A DNA stretch of 64,000 nucleotides from Pseudomonas sp. DC1.2 (GTDB taxonomy: Bacteria; Pseudomonadota; Gammaproteobacteria; Pseudomonadales; Pseudomonadaceae). The DNA is taken from positions 4,283,001-4,347,000 of the forward strand of contig NZ_CP133782.1 of the NCBI RefSeq assembly GCF_034351645.1, read 5' to 3'. Positions 8,455 through 17,658 of the stretch are shown in pieces. The notes under the pieces are model-generated. The model was given only the letters and a program-made list of their open reading frames with translations. It was not told the origin of the DNA and made no database searches. The position numbers and the translations under genes were made by a program. Positions within the stretch are counted from its first letter, which is position 1; each line of letters begins with the position of its first letter.

Positions 8455-11400
8455 ATGGAAGATCAAGCGTCGCTGAGCATCACCACTCCCTCCATTTCAC
8501 GCAGTGGCTCAATTGCCACCGTGGGTAAAAGCTGGGGAGCGGTCGGTTTTACCGGCAGTGCCTCGTTCGAGCTACCGTTGCCGACCTCGGCTGGACGCGG
8601 CTTTGACCCGAGCCTGACGTTGCGCTACGACAGCCAGTCCGGCAACGGCCCCTTCGGGATCGGCTGGGGCGTGAACACCAGCGCCATCACTCGCCAAACC
8701 AGCAAAGGTGTGCCGCATTATCGCAGCGACGATGTGATGCTCGGCCCCGACGGCGAGGTGCTGATGCCGGACCTCGATGGCGCGGGCAACATACAATCGC
8801 GAGAAGAAACCCAGTACCGCGGCCTCGCGGTGGGCAAGCATCGTGTGGTCCGCTATCAGCCGCGAATTGAAAGCGCTTTCGCGTTGATCGAGTTCTGGCA
8901 ACCGGAAAACAAACCGCCCTTTTGGCTGGTACACAGCGCTGAGGGCAGCCTGCACGTGTATGGCAAGAGCGTTGCTTCGCGCAGGGAAGAACCTCTGAAC
9001 CCCGACTCGCCTGATGCCGCACCCCGTATCGGCGTCTGGCTGCTGCTCGAAAGCATCAACACGCATGGCGAACACATCTGCTACGACTACATTGCCGAAG
9101 ATCAAACCCTCAGCCCTGATAGTGCGCACGACTACCGCGCGCAACGTCATCTGCATCGCGTGTGCTATGGCAATGTACTGGCCGGCGCAGATCTTTACGC
9201 CTGGACTGTTGAAAATCCGGCCTCGCTAAACTGGCACTTTCATCTGCTATTCGACTACGGCGAACGGGCCGGCGACTGGGATAAAAAACCGATCTATGGG
9301 CCGCCCTGGGAACCTGAAGATCAGTTGGCGCCGTGGCTGGAACGCAGCGACCCGTTTCACTTTTATGGCTACGGTTTCGAAATCGGCACCCGACGCCTGT
9401 GTCAGCAAGTGTTGATGTTTCATCACTTCCCTGAAGAGCTCGGGCCAGCACCCACGCTGGTGCGACGTCTGTTGCTCAAGTACAGCCCCACAGCGCAGGG
9501 CTACAACCAATTGGTATGCGCGCACTATCAGGCGTATGACGCCAGCGGCGCGATGGAGCCACTGCCACCGGTGCAATTCGACTATTCGGCATTCGAGATC
9601 AACACCCAGCCCAGCGCTTTTTTCCCGTTCGACCGCATGCCCGGTCTTGAGGATGGCCAGCGTTATCAATGCGTCGACCTGTTCGGCGAGGGCGTGCCGG
9701 GCTTTTTGTGTCGCTACGACCAGTGTTGGTATTACCGCGAGCCATTGCGCAGCGAATCCGGGGGCGATCACATCACCTATGGCCCGTGGACCGCACTGAG
9801 CCAGATACCGCTCGCCAATCGCAATAGCCCAGCGCTACAAATCCTCACCGACCTGACCGGTGACGGTCGCCTGGACTGGATCATCGCCCAACCGGGCCTG
9901 AGCGGTTTTCACACCCTCAACCCCGACCGCAGTTGGTCCGGGTTTATCCCGTTCAGCGCATTCCCGGTGGAGTATTTCCACACCTTGGCGCAACTGGGTG
10001 ATTTGACCGGCAATGGCCTCAGTTCCCTGGCCTTGATTGGCCCGAGAAGCGTGCGCCTGTACGCCAATCGTCGCGAAGACGGGTTTGCCAAGGGTCAGGA
10101 TGTACCCCATGAACCTGATGCCGATCGCTTACCACTGTTCAGCAACTCACGCAGCGAACTGGTATTGCTGGGCAATATGCTGGGCAGCGACATGAGCGAG
10201 CTGTGCCGCATTCGGCACAACGAAATCAAATGCTGGCCGAACCTCGGTCACGGGCGCTTCGGCCGTGGCTTTGTCATGAGCGCCCTGCCCTTCACCTACG
10301 CTAAGTTCGATGCCGAGCGCGTGCGCATTGCCGACCTGGACGGTTCCGGGGCTCCGGCGCTGATTTACCTCAACTCCGATGGCTTCGACATTTATTTCAA
10401 CCGCGGCGGCAGTGGCCTGGAGCAAACGCCGGTACGCGTGCCCTGGCCTGAAGGGATGCGCTACGACAACCTGTGCCAGGTGACATTCGCCGACCTGCAA
10501 GGCCTGGGTTGCAGCAGCCTGATCCTGAGCGTGCCGCACATCGAGCCGCGGCACTGGCGCTATGATTTTGTCGACACCCGGCCTTACCTGCTGAATGCCA
10601 GCAACAACAATACGGGCTGCAACACTCAAGTGACGTACCGCAGTTCGGCGCAGGAATGGCTGGATGAAAAGCAGCAGTTGTTCTTGCATAAAACACTTGC
10701 AACGTCGTACCTGCCGTTCCCGATTCAAGTGGTCAAGGAACAGTCGCAGTTGGATGAAATTACCGGCAATCGCTTGGTGCAGTCAGTGAGTTATGCCGAG
10801 GGCAGCTACGACGGTTTCGAACGAGAGTTCCGTGGCTTCGGCCGGCTCTGCCAGACCGACTGCGAAACCATCGAGAGCAAAGATGACATTGGCTTCACAG
10901 CACCCGCACGGGTCTACACCTGGTTTCATACCGGACGACAGGTCGACGGGCCACGCGATGGCTATTTCAATCGTGACCTCGAGGCTCGACCGCTGGGCGA
11001 TACGCTGTTCTGCCGCTACCACGCCAACGATAGGATCGACGAGCCGCGCGTTCCCGACGAAACCAGCGCCCGGGAAATCGCCCGCGCACTGGCGGGCTCG
11101 GTATTGCGCACGGAACTCTATGGGCTGGACGACAGCCTGAGCACGCTGTTGCCGTATCAGGTGCAAGAATACCGCTACAAAGTCCGCGAGCTGCGTGCGA
11201 AAGACCCACATGCGCCCTACGCAATCCTGATGCCTTCGCTACTGGAAACCATCAGCTATCAGTACGAGCGCTTTATTGATGACCCGCTGTGCCAGCATGA
11301 AATCACGTTGGCCCAGGATGAGTTCGGTCAGCCAACCCATTCGCTGACCCTTCACTACGCCCGACGCAGAACCGAGGACGACACCCCGCCGTTCGATGAC

Positions 11401-12987
11401 ACCGATGAGCAGGGCTGGTGGCGTGACGCCCATGACCCGGCCCAGCAGTCTTATTACCTGAGCGAAAGCCGCACCGAGTTCATTCACCTCACCGACCCTC
11501 AGGGTTGGCGCCTCGGACTGCCTTATCGGCAGCGCGGCAATGCGCTGAAATTACCCAAAGGCTCGCTCCCCACGGGGCTCAACCCCGAAGACATCAGCTA
11601 TGAACGCATGGTGGAACATCACAACAGCGCTGCCTGGAATGAACAGCGGGAACTGACGACACAGGCCGTCCAGCGTTATTTGAAAACCGCAGATCGCATC
11701 ACGCCACTCGCCGATGGCAGCGCCGAGTTCGAAGCATTGGCCGCGCCCCAGGAAATCGCCCAACTCGACGAAACCGCGCTGAACGCTTATGACGCGTTGC
11801 CAGCACCGTTCGACATCCGGGCAGAACTGGCGAAGATCGGCTACGTGCCTATGCCGCTGTTTCTTGAACCGGACCCTGCGCAAGATCAGAAGAAAAACCT
11901 GTGGTCGGCACGTTACGGCTACGCAGCTTACGGTGGCCCTGCCAACTTCTACAACGTGAGCGAATACCACGAAACCCAAAGTCACGGCACAACCCAAGCC
12001 GTCTATGACACGTACAGCCTGGCGATCACCCAGGTCACCCTGCCGGACGACTGCACCACCCGAGTCGCGCACGACTACCACGCGCTGCAACCGTTGCGCA
12101 TCATCGATGCCAACGAGAATATTATGGAGGCCATTTACGAACCCTCGGGGCAGCCGCTGGCCATCAGTTTTTACGGAACCGAAAATGGCAAGGCTGCCGG
12201 GTTCAGGCCGCTGGATGAATACATCCGCCCCGACAACGCTCTGCCTGATCCAGCCATCGCCGACCCACCCGCCGCGCTGCAAAAAGCGGCCAGTGTGCTG
12301 CGTAAAGACCTGTTCAGTTGGATGGGCCAACTTCCTGAATCGGCGCGGCAACAACCTGATTGGCTGGCCGGCTGGATCGCTCAAGGCTATGTGCTGCCTA
12401 GCCTGCACATCTGCGCCAGTGCGCGTGCGCGCCTGCCCAGGCTCAAGCTTCGAACACCGGCCGAACAGACGCTCAAGACCCTCATCGCAACCACGCCTCG
12501 TGAGCCCGTGCATAGCGTGGTGCTCACCGCCGACCGCTACCACGATGATCCGCTGCGGCAGATCCAGATCATCAAGGCCTGCGTAGACGGTTTCGGTCGT
12601 GCGTTGCAAACACAGCAACGGGTCGAGCCGGGGATGGCCTTCAGCGCCGATGAAAACCTCGAACTGGAGGTGGTGGACGGCAAACCGGTTGAGCAATTAG
12701 CGAACCCACGCTGGCGCATCAGCGAACGAGTCGAATACAACAATAAAGGTGCGGTGACCCGAGTGTTCCGCCCTTATTTCTGCAACACCCATGGCTATAT
12801 TCGCGACCAGTCCGTTCGTGAGTTCGGGTATCACGACCAACAGTTCTACGATCCGCTGGGCCGGCCGATCAAAGTGATCAGTGCCAAAGGCTATGAGTCA
12901 TTCGAAACCCTGCATCCGTGGTATCACGCCAGCCATGACTTTAATGACACCGAGTCGTCCCAAGCCAGCGAGGTAGTTGAGCCATGA
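8455..12987 (+). CDS. insecticidal toxin complex B subunit (TcB, TcdB/TcaC-like)
   Basis: A 1510-residue protein. The N-terminus is a SpvB domain (residues about 10-300; SISRSGSIATVGKSWG, then TLRYDSQSGNGPFGIGWGV). A beta-propeller-like region follows (about 460-680) with repeated DLTGDGRLDW, LGDLTGNGLSS and IADLDGSGAPALIYL motifs, then the Tc middle domains and an Rhs-like C-terminus. In Tc toxins, TcB and TcC form a cocoon that holds the toxic C-terminus of TcC and docks on the TcA pentamer. Start ATG 8455 has AGGA eight bases upstream. Its end overlaps the next gene by ATGA. No TcA gene is in the window. Confidence 0.9.
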   Translation: MEDQASLSITTPSISRSGSIATVGKSWGAVGFTGSASFELPLPTSAGRGFDPSLTLRYDSQSGNGPFGIGWGVNTSAITRQTSKGVPHYRSDDVMLGPDGEVLMPDLDGAGNIQSREETQYRGLAVGKHRVVRYQPRIESAFALIEFWQPENKPPFWLVHSAEGSLHVYGKSVASRREEPLNPDSPDAAPRIGVWLLLESINTHGEHICYDYIAEDQTLSPDSAHDYRAQRHLHRVCYGNVLAGADLYAWTVENPASLNWHFHLLFDYGERAGDWDKKPIYGPPWEPEDQLAPWLERSDPFHFYGYGFEIGTRRLCQQVLMFHHFPEELGPAPTLVRRLLLKYSPTAQGYNQLVCAHYQAYDASGAMEPLPPVQFDYSAFEINTQPSAFFPFDRMPGLEDGQRYQCVDLFGEGVPGFLCRYDQCWYYREPLRSESGGDHITYGPWTALSQIPLANRNSPALQILTDLTGDGRLDWIIAQPGLSGFHTLNPDRSWSGFIPFSAFPVEYFHTLAQLGDLTGNGLSSLALIGPRSVRLYANRREDGFAKGQDVPHEPDADRLPLFSNSRSELVLLGNMLGSDMSELCRIRHNEIKCWPNLGHGRFGRGFVMSALPFTYAKFDAERVRIADLDGSGAPALIYLNSDGFDIYFNRGGSGLEQTPVRVPWPEGMRYDNLCQVTFADLQGLGCSSLILSVPHIEPRHWRYDFVDTRPYLLNASNNNTGCNTQVTYRSSAQEWLDEKQQLFLHKTLATSYLPFPIQVVKEQSQLDEITGNRLVQSVSYAEGSYDGFEREFRGFGRLCQTDCETIESKDDIGFTAPARVYTWFHTGRQVDGPRDGYFNRDLEARPLGDTLFCRYHANDRIDEPRVPDETSAREIARALAGSVLRTELYGLDDSLSTLLPYQVQEYRYKVRELRAKDPHAPYAILMPSLLETISYQYERFIDDPLCQHEITLAQDEFGQPTHSLTLHYARRRTEDDTPPFDDTDEQGWWRDAHDPAQQSYYLSESRTEFIHLTDPQGWRLGLPYRQRGNALKLPKGSLPTGLNPEDISYERMVEHHNSAAWNEQRELTTQAVQRYLKTADRITPLADGSAEFEALAAPQEIAQLDETALNAYDALPAPFDIRAELAKIGYVPMPLFLEPDPAQDQKKNLWSARYGYAAYGGPANFYNVSEYHETQSHGTTQAVYDTYSLAITQVTLPDDCTTRVAHDYHALQPLRIIDANENIMEAIYEPSGQPLAISFYGTENGKAAGFRPLDEYIRPDNALPDPAIADPPAALQKAASVLRKDLFSWMGQLPESARQQPDWLAGWIAQGYVLPSLHICASARARLPRLKLRTPAEQTLKTLIATTPREPVHSVVLTADRYHDDPLRQIQIIKACVDGFGRALQTQQRVEPGMAFSADENLELEVVDGKPVEQLANPRWRISERVEYNNKGAVTRVFRPYFCNTHGYIRDQSVREFGYHDQQFYDPLGRPIKVISAKGYESFETLHPWYHASHDFNDTESSQASEVVEP

Positions 12988-15767
12988 TCACTACCGTGCA
13001 TTCGCGGACCCCTACGCTGGCGGTCAATGACGGTCGCGGACTGCCGGTTCGACGGGTCGATTACCTGCGTAAAGCGACGGGTGCCGTGGTGGAAACGCTT
13101 ATCACCCGCCAACACCATAACGTCCAGGGCCGACTGATCGAACACTGGGATCCACGCCTGTTCGGCGTCGCGCCCAAACCCAATATCTCCAACGTCTATA
13201 GCCTCTCGGGCGGGCCACTGAACGTTGACAGCGTCGATGCCGGGTGGCGCCTCAACCTTGCCGGCGTTTCCGGTGAGGTGCTTCATCGCTGGGACCAACA
13301 CGGCAATCACTGGCAAACCACCTATGACAAGCTATTACGTGTTACCGCCCTTGAGGAAAACACCCGACCAAACGTCGAACGCTTTACCTATGCGGATACC
13401 ATGGCGGACGCCGGGCACAACCTGCGCGGCCAGATGATTGAACACATCGACCCGGCCGGGAGCTTGAAAATAGAGGGCTACAGCCTGGGCGGCCAGGCAT
13501 TGAGCGAAACCCAACTGTTTGCCAATGGCCAGGGTTATCGCAGCCAGCGGATTTTCAGCGCACTCGGTGTCGTGCTGGATCAAACCGATGCCGGCAATCA
13601 TCAGCAACTGTTTCGCCACGACATTGCTGGGCAACTCTGGCAAATGCAGCTGCGGCTCGACCCGGCAGGCGAAGTTCAAGGCATCATCACCGAGGCGCAC
13701 TACAACGCCGCCGCGCAGCTCATCGAGCAGCGCGCGGGCAACGGCGTCATCAACACCTGGGTGTACGACGCCGCGGATGGCCTGCTCACGGAACAGCAAG
13801 CCGGCTTGCCCGGCCGGCCACGGTTGCAACACCTCAGCTACCGCTACGATCGGGCCGGTAATGTCCTGGACATCGACGATCAGACCTTTACGCCCGTGTT
13901 CTTCGCTAACCAGCGCGTCGACGGCCACCGCGCATTCAGCTATGACTCTTTGTACCAACTGACCAGCGCCAGCGGTTTCGAGACCGAGACGCCTCAACTG
14001 CGTCCGGGCTTGCCGACACCGGTCATACCCACCGACAGCGGCCAACTCTACAACTACACCCAGCACTATGCATACGACACGGGCGGCAACCTGAACACCT
14101 TGCGTCATGTCCGCTCGGGCAATAATCACACGCAAACGATGCGCATCGATCCCCACAGCAACCGCGCAGTGCGCTGGACTGAGGGTGATGCAGAACCGGT
14201 GTTCGGCGAGCACTTCGATGCGCACGGCAATCTGCTGCTGATCCAAAGCGGCCAGCCACTGACTTGGAACAGTCGCGATCAACTGACTATCGCCCGACTG
14301 GTGGAACGCAGCGGCGGACCCAACGATGAAGAAACCTACCTCTATAGCCAAGGCCAGCGCGTCAGCAAACGACTGGTGACCCAGGCGCAATCGGTGTCCC
14401 ACGTCCGACAGGTGCTCTACTTGCCTGGGTTGGAAATTCGCACCCTGGACGACACCGAAGAACTGCACGTCATCACCTTGGACAAGGTGCGCTGCCTGCA
14501 CTGGGTCAAGGGCAAACCGGCGACTATAGAGCAGGATCAACTGCGCTTTAGCCTCGACGATCACCTCGGTTCCAGCCCCCTGGAACTGGACCGCGACGGT
14601 GCGCTGATCAGCCAGGAAATCTATTACCCCTTTGGTGGCACGGCGTGGTGGGCGGCAACCTCGCAGGTGCAGGCAGATTACAAAACCATTCGTTATTCGG
14701 GCAAGGAGATGGATGTCAGCGGGCTTTATTACTACGGCGCGCGGTATTACGCGCCGTGGTTGCAACGCTGGGTGAGTGCCGATCCGGGGGGCGATGTGGA
14801 TGGGCTGAATTTGTTCGCGTTTGTCGGAAACAACCCGCTGCGCTATGTCGACCCCGAAGGAGGCTCCAGAGAGGAAAACGTGATTGTTCTCTATTCAGGT
14901 TTTATTTCCGTCCTGGGTGGTTATGCCGAGCAGACACTCGGGCAGGTCGACAACATCATCCACCAGAAGAACATCGCCAGCAGTCTCTTCAAGAATCTGC
15001 TGGGCGAGACATTCCTGGGGGTCATTGGCTATGAAGGCGGAGTAATCGGCACCCCACTAGCAGGCTCCGTTCTTCCCGGCGCGCCTCATGCCCTTCAATT
15101 CACCGACCCGAACGCGTTGACCGGGGGCAACCTCGGCGGGGATGTTGCCGGCGCGCTGGGAGAACCCGTCACAAGCAGCCTGGGGTTGATATCCGCGCTC
15201 ATCCCGCAAACCTCGAAGATGTCGATTGCCGTGATCGACAGCGCACTGGGGCTCCCCGCCGCTGCCAACGAGATAAAACCCAACGGGAGCAGCATCAAGG
15301 ACGAGTGGATTCACCCGGCGCTCAACGCCGTGCTAAACCCGGAGTTTCTGATGAACAGAGTGATGGCTACGTGGTTGTCGATTATTCCTGGCACCCTGAA
15401 TATGTTTGCCCGAGCGGTGGAGGCCGAAGATATCAAGAACCGCCTCGACCCGGTCAAAGTCGCCAAGATCGAGGCCATGACCGCCGAATGGAAAACCGCT
15501 ACCGAGCAACGCTGGACCTGGGCGCAAAATGCGTTCAATGCGTTGGGCACAGACACGTTGAACCCGGCTGACGTCCTTCCCAACGTCAACCACATGACCC
15601 CCAAAGCGATGCTTGCGCCGATCACCCGGGCTGGATTGCAGCACGCCACCACCCAAACTCTCGACTACATCAGCCGCATTCAAAAGGGCATTGCCAACTA
15701 CAAGGAAATGGGCACCACAGACAATCAATTTCTGGCGCGCCACGCGAAAAAAGCCTCTCGAAAATGA
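12984..15767 (+). CDS. insecticidal toxin complex C subunit (TccC-like Rhs protein) with variable toxin domain
   Basis: A 927-residue Rhs/YD-repeat protein. Repeats of the type YDxxGN run through residues about 40-560 (e.g. RYDRAGNVLDI, YAYDTGGNLNTL). The Rhs-associated core lies at about 540-627: DDHLGSS, YYPFGGTAWW, SGLYYYGARYYAPWLQRWVSADPGG, ending VDPEGG at 623-627. Asp600, Asp604 and Asp606 fall where TcC proteins carry the aspartyl protease that releases the toxin. Residues 628-927 are the hypervariable region, which I cannot match to a known toxin. It overlaps the TcB gene by four bases and is thus cotranslated with it. Confidence 0.9.
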   Translation: MITTVHSRTPTLAVNDGRGLPVRRVDYLRKATGAVVETLITRQHHNVQGRLIEHWDPRLFGVAPKPNISNVYSLSGGPLNVDSVDAGWRLNLAGVSGEVLHRWDQHGNHWQTTYDKLLRVTALEENTRPNVERFTYADTMADAGHNLRGQMIEHIDPAGSLKIEGYSLGGQALSETQLFANGQGYRSQRIFSALGVVLDQTDAGNHQQLFRHDIAGQLWQMQLRLDPAGEVQGIITEAHYNAAAQLIEQRAGNGVINTWVYDAADGLLTEQQAGLPGRPRLQHLSYRYDRAGNVLDIDDQTFTPVFFANQRVDGHRAFSYDSLYQLTSASGFETETPQLRPGLPTPVIPTDSGQLYNYTQHYAYDTGGNLNTLRHVRSGNNHTQTMRIDPHSNRAVRWTEGDAEPVFGEHFDAHGNLLLIQSGQPLTWNSRDQLTIARLVERSGGPNDEETYLYSQGQRVSKRLVTQAQSVSHVRQVLYLPGLEIRTLDDTEELHVITLDKVRCLHWVKGKPATIEQDQLRFSLDDHLGSSPLELDRDGALISQEIYYPFGGTAWWAATSQVQADYKTIRYSGKEMDVSGLYYYGARYYAPWLQRWVSADPGGDVDGLNLFAFVGNNPLRYVDPEGGSREENVIVLYSGFISVLGGYAEQTLGQVDNIIHQKNIASSLFKNLLGETFLGVIGYEGGVIGTPLAGSVLPGAPHALQFTDPNALTGGNLGGDVAGALGEPVTSSLGLISALIPQTSKMSIAVIDSALGLPAAANEIKPNGSSIKDEWIHPALNAVLNPEFLMNRVMATWLSIIPGTLNMFARAVEAEDIKNRLDPVKVAKIEAMTAEWKTATEQRWTWAQNAFNALGTDTLNPADVLPNVNHMTPKAMLAPITRAGLQHATTQTLDYISRIQKGIANYKEMGTTDNQFLARHAKKASRK

Positions 15768-15891
15768 GCGAGCCTTGCGCTCTTCATGCGTGAAACTGCC
15801 CGTACTCCGGCAGATGCCATCAGTGGAGGCGGATATGCGGGCGCAGCAGCATGCTATCGTGCGCCCCCGTATTGCTGACTGTTACCACGCC

Positions 15892-17658
15892 ATGCTTGCG
15901 ACTTCTCGAACCCTGCGCCTGACGCTTTACACATTGTTGATCGTTGCCGGTGCGGTCGTGGCCGCTGGTTTCGCCATGCGTCATGCCGAGCGCCAGGCCC
16001 TGGAAGAAGACGCCGCCCGCGCCAATCAACAACTGGCGCTGTACGCCAATTCTCTGCACACCCTGATCGACCGTTACCGCGCCCTGCCCGCCGTGCTGGC
16101 GCTGGACCCGGAACTGCGTTCGGCCCTCGATGGCCCGGTGAGTCCTGAACAACAGGACCTGCTGAACCGCAAACTGGAAAAAATCAACGGTGCGGCACAG
16201 TCCTCAACGTTGGAGTTGCTCGACCACACCGGCCTAGCCGTGGCCGCCAGCAACTGGCGCCTGTCCAGCAGTTACGTCGGCCACAACTACGGCTTTCGCC
16301 CCTACTTCAGCCAGACCCGCACCCAGGGCAGCGGGCGCTTTTACGCGGTAGGCGTCACCAGCGGTATTCCGGGTTACTTCCTGTCCAGCGCGGTGACCGG
16401 CGACCATGGCGAGTTCCTCGGCGCCATGGTGGTCAAACTCGAATTCCCCGAACTTGAGCGCGAATGGCGCCAAGGCAGCGACACCCTGCTGGTCAGCGAT
16501 GCACGCGGCATCATTTTCATTGCCAACCAGCCCGGTTGGCGTTATCGCCAGTTGAAACCGCTGAACGACAGCGATCACGCCGAACTCAAAGCCACCCGTC
16601 AATACGACAAGCAACCGTTGACGCCCCTGGACTACCAATCAATACGTCGATTCGATCACAACAGTGATCTGGCGCAGGTTGATGGTCCGGACGGCACGGC
16701 GCAGTACCTTTGGGAATCCCTGCCACTGCCCGCCGAAGGCTGGACGTTGCACCTGTTGCGGCGCCCGCAAGTCGCTTTCGAAGACAGCCGCAATGCCGGC
16801 CTCGCCGCCGCCGGGTTGTGGTTAGCCGTGGTGTTTCTGTTGCTGTTCCTCAACCAGCGCTGGCGCCTGGCAAGGATTCGCCAGCGCAGCCGCGAAGAAC
16901 TCGAACAACTGGTCGAAGAGCGCACCCGCGATCTACGTACCGCCCAGGACGGCTTGGTGCAATCAACCAAACTGGCAGCGCTGGGGCAGATGTCCGCCGC
17001 GCTGGCCCATGAAATCAACCAGCCGCTGACCGCCCAACGCATGCAACTGGCGACCTTGCGCCTGTTGCTGGATCACGGCCGGGTCGATGACGCGTACAAA
17101 GCGCTCAAGCCGGTGGATGACATGCTGACGCGCATGGCTGCACTCACCGGGCACCTGAAAACCTTCGCCCGCAAAAGCCCCAGCGGCCTGCGCGAACGCC
17201 TCGACCTGGCGGCGGTGATCGATCAGTCCCTGCAATTGCTGGAGACGCGCCTGCGTGATGAAAACATCAGTACCGTCTTACACCTGACGCGCCCGGCCTG
17301 GGTGCGCGGCGATGCGATTCGTCTGGAACAAGTGCTGATCAACTTGTTGCGCAATGCCTTGGACGCCCTGCACGACACACCCTGCAAGCGCCTGGAAATC
17401 CGACTGCAAGCCGACGAGCAAGTGTGGCGCCTGAGCGTCATCGACAATGGCTGCGGCATCGCGCCGGACCACTTGGCCAACGTCTTCGATCCGTTTTTCA
17501 CCACCAAACCGGTGGGCGAAGGTTTAGGTCTGGGGCTGGCGGTCTCGTTCGCCATTGCCCACGAATCCGGCGGGCGCCTGAGTGCCGACAATCACGACAA
17601 CGGCGCGGTGTTCACCCTGACCTTGCCGATCGACCTGGAGGTACACCTTTCATGCTGA
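15892..17658 (+). CDS. C4/C5-dicarboxylate sensor histidine kinase (DctB/MifS-like)
   Basis: A 588-residue kinase. A first membrane helix (about 7-26) and a second (about 305-322) flank a periplasmic double-PDC/Cache sensor (GHNYGFRPYFSQT is typical of DctB-type sensors). Then come a coiled segment, the H-box ALAHEINQPLTAQRMQ, and ATPase boxes NLLRNALDAL, DNGCGIAPDHLANVF and GEGLGLGLAVS. I chose ATG 15892 over upstream in-frame starts because homologues begin just before the first helix. Its end overlaps the response regulator gene (ATGCTGA). Adjacency to an alpha-ketoglutarate permease favours a MifS-like role over C4-dicarboxylate sensing. Confidence 0.85.
   Translation: MLATSRTLRLTLYTLLIVAGAVVAAGFAMRHAERQALEEDAARANQQLALYANSLHTLIDRYRALPAVLALDPELRSALDGPVSPEQQDLLNRKLEKINGAAQSSTLELLDHTGLAVAASNWRLSSSYVGHNYGFRPYFSQTRTQGSGRFYAVGVTSGIPGYFLSSAVTGDHGEFLGAMVVKLEFPELEREWRQGSDTLLVSDARGIIFIANQPGWRYRQLKPLNDSDHAELKATRQYDKQPLTPLDYQSIRRFDHNSDLAQVDGPDGTAQYLWESLPLPAEGWTLHLLRRPQVAFEDSRNAGLAAAGLWLAVVFLLLFLNQRWRLARIRQRSREELEQLVEERTRDLRTAQDGLVQSTKLAALGQMSAALAHEINQPLTAQRMQLATLRLLLDHGRVDDAYKALKPVDDMLTRMAALTGHLKTFARKSPSGLRERLDLAAVIDQSLQLLETRLRDENISTVLHLTRPAWVRGDAIRLEQVLINLLRNALDALHDTPCKRLEIRLQADEQVWRLSVIDNGCGIAPDHLANVFDPFFTTKPVGEGLGLGLAVSFAIAHESGGRLSADNHDNGAVFTLTLPIDLEVHLSC

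Noticed and set aside
13335..14765. 476-codon minus-strand open frame
   Set aside because: It is antisense to the YD-repeat part of the TcC gene, with no domain signal and no ribosome site; the plus strand is clearly coding.
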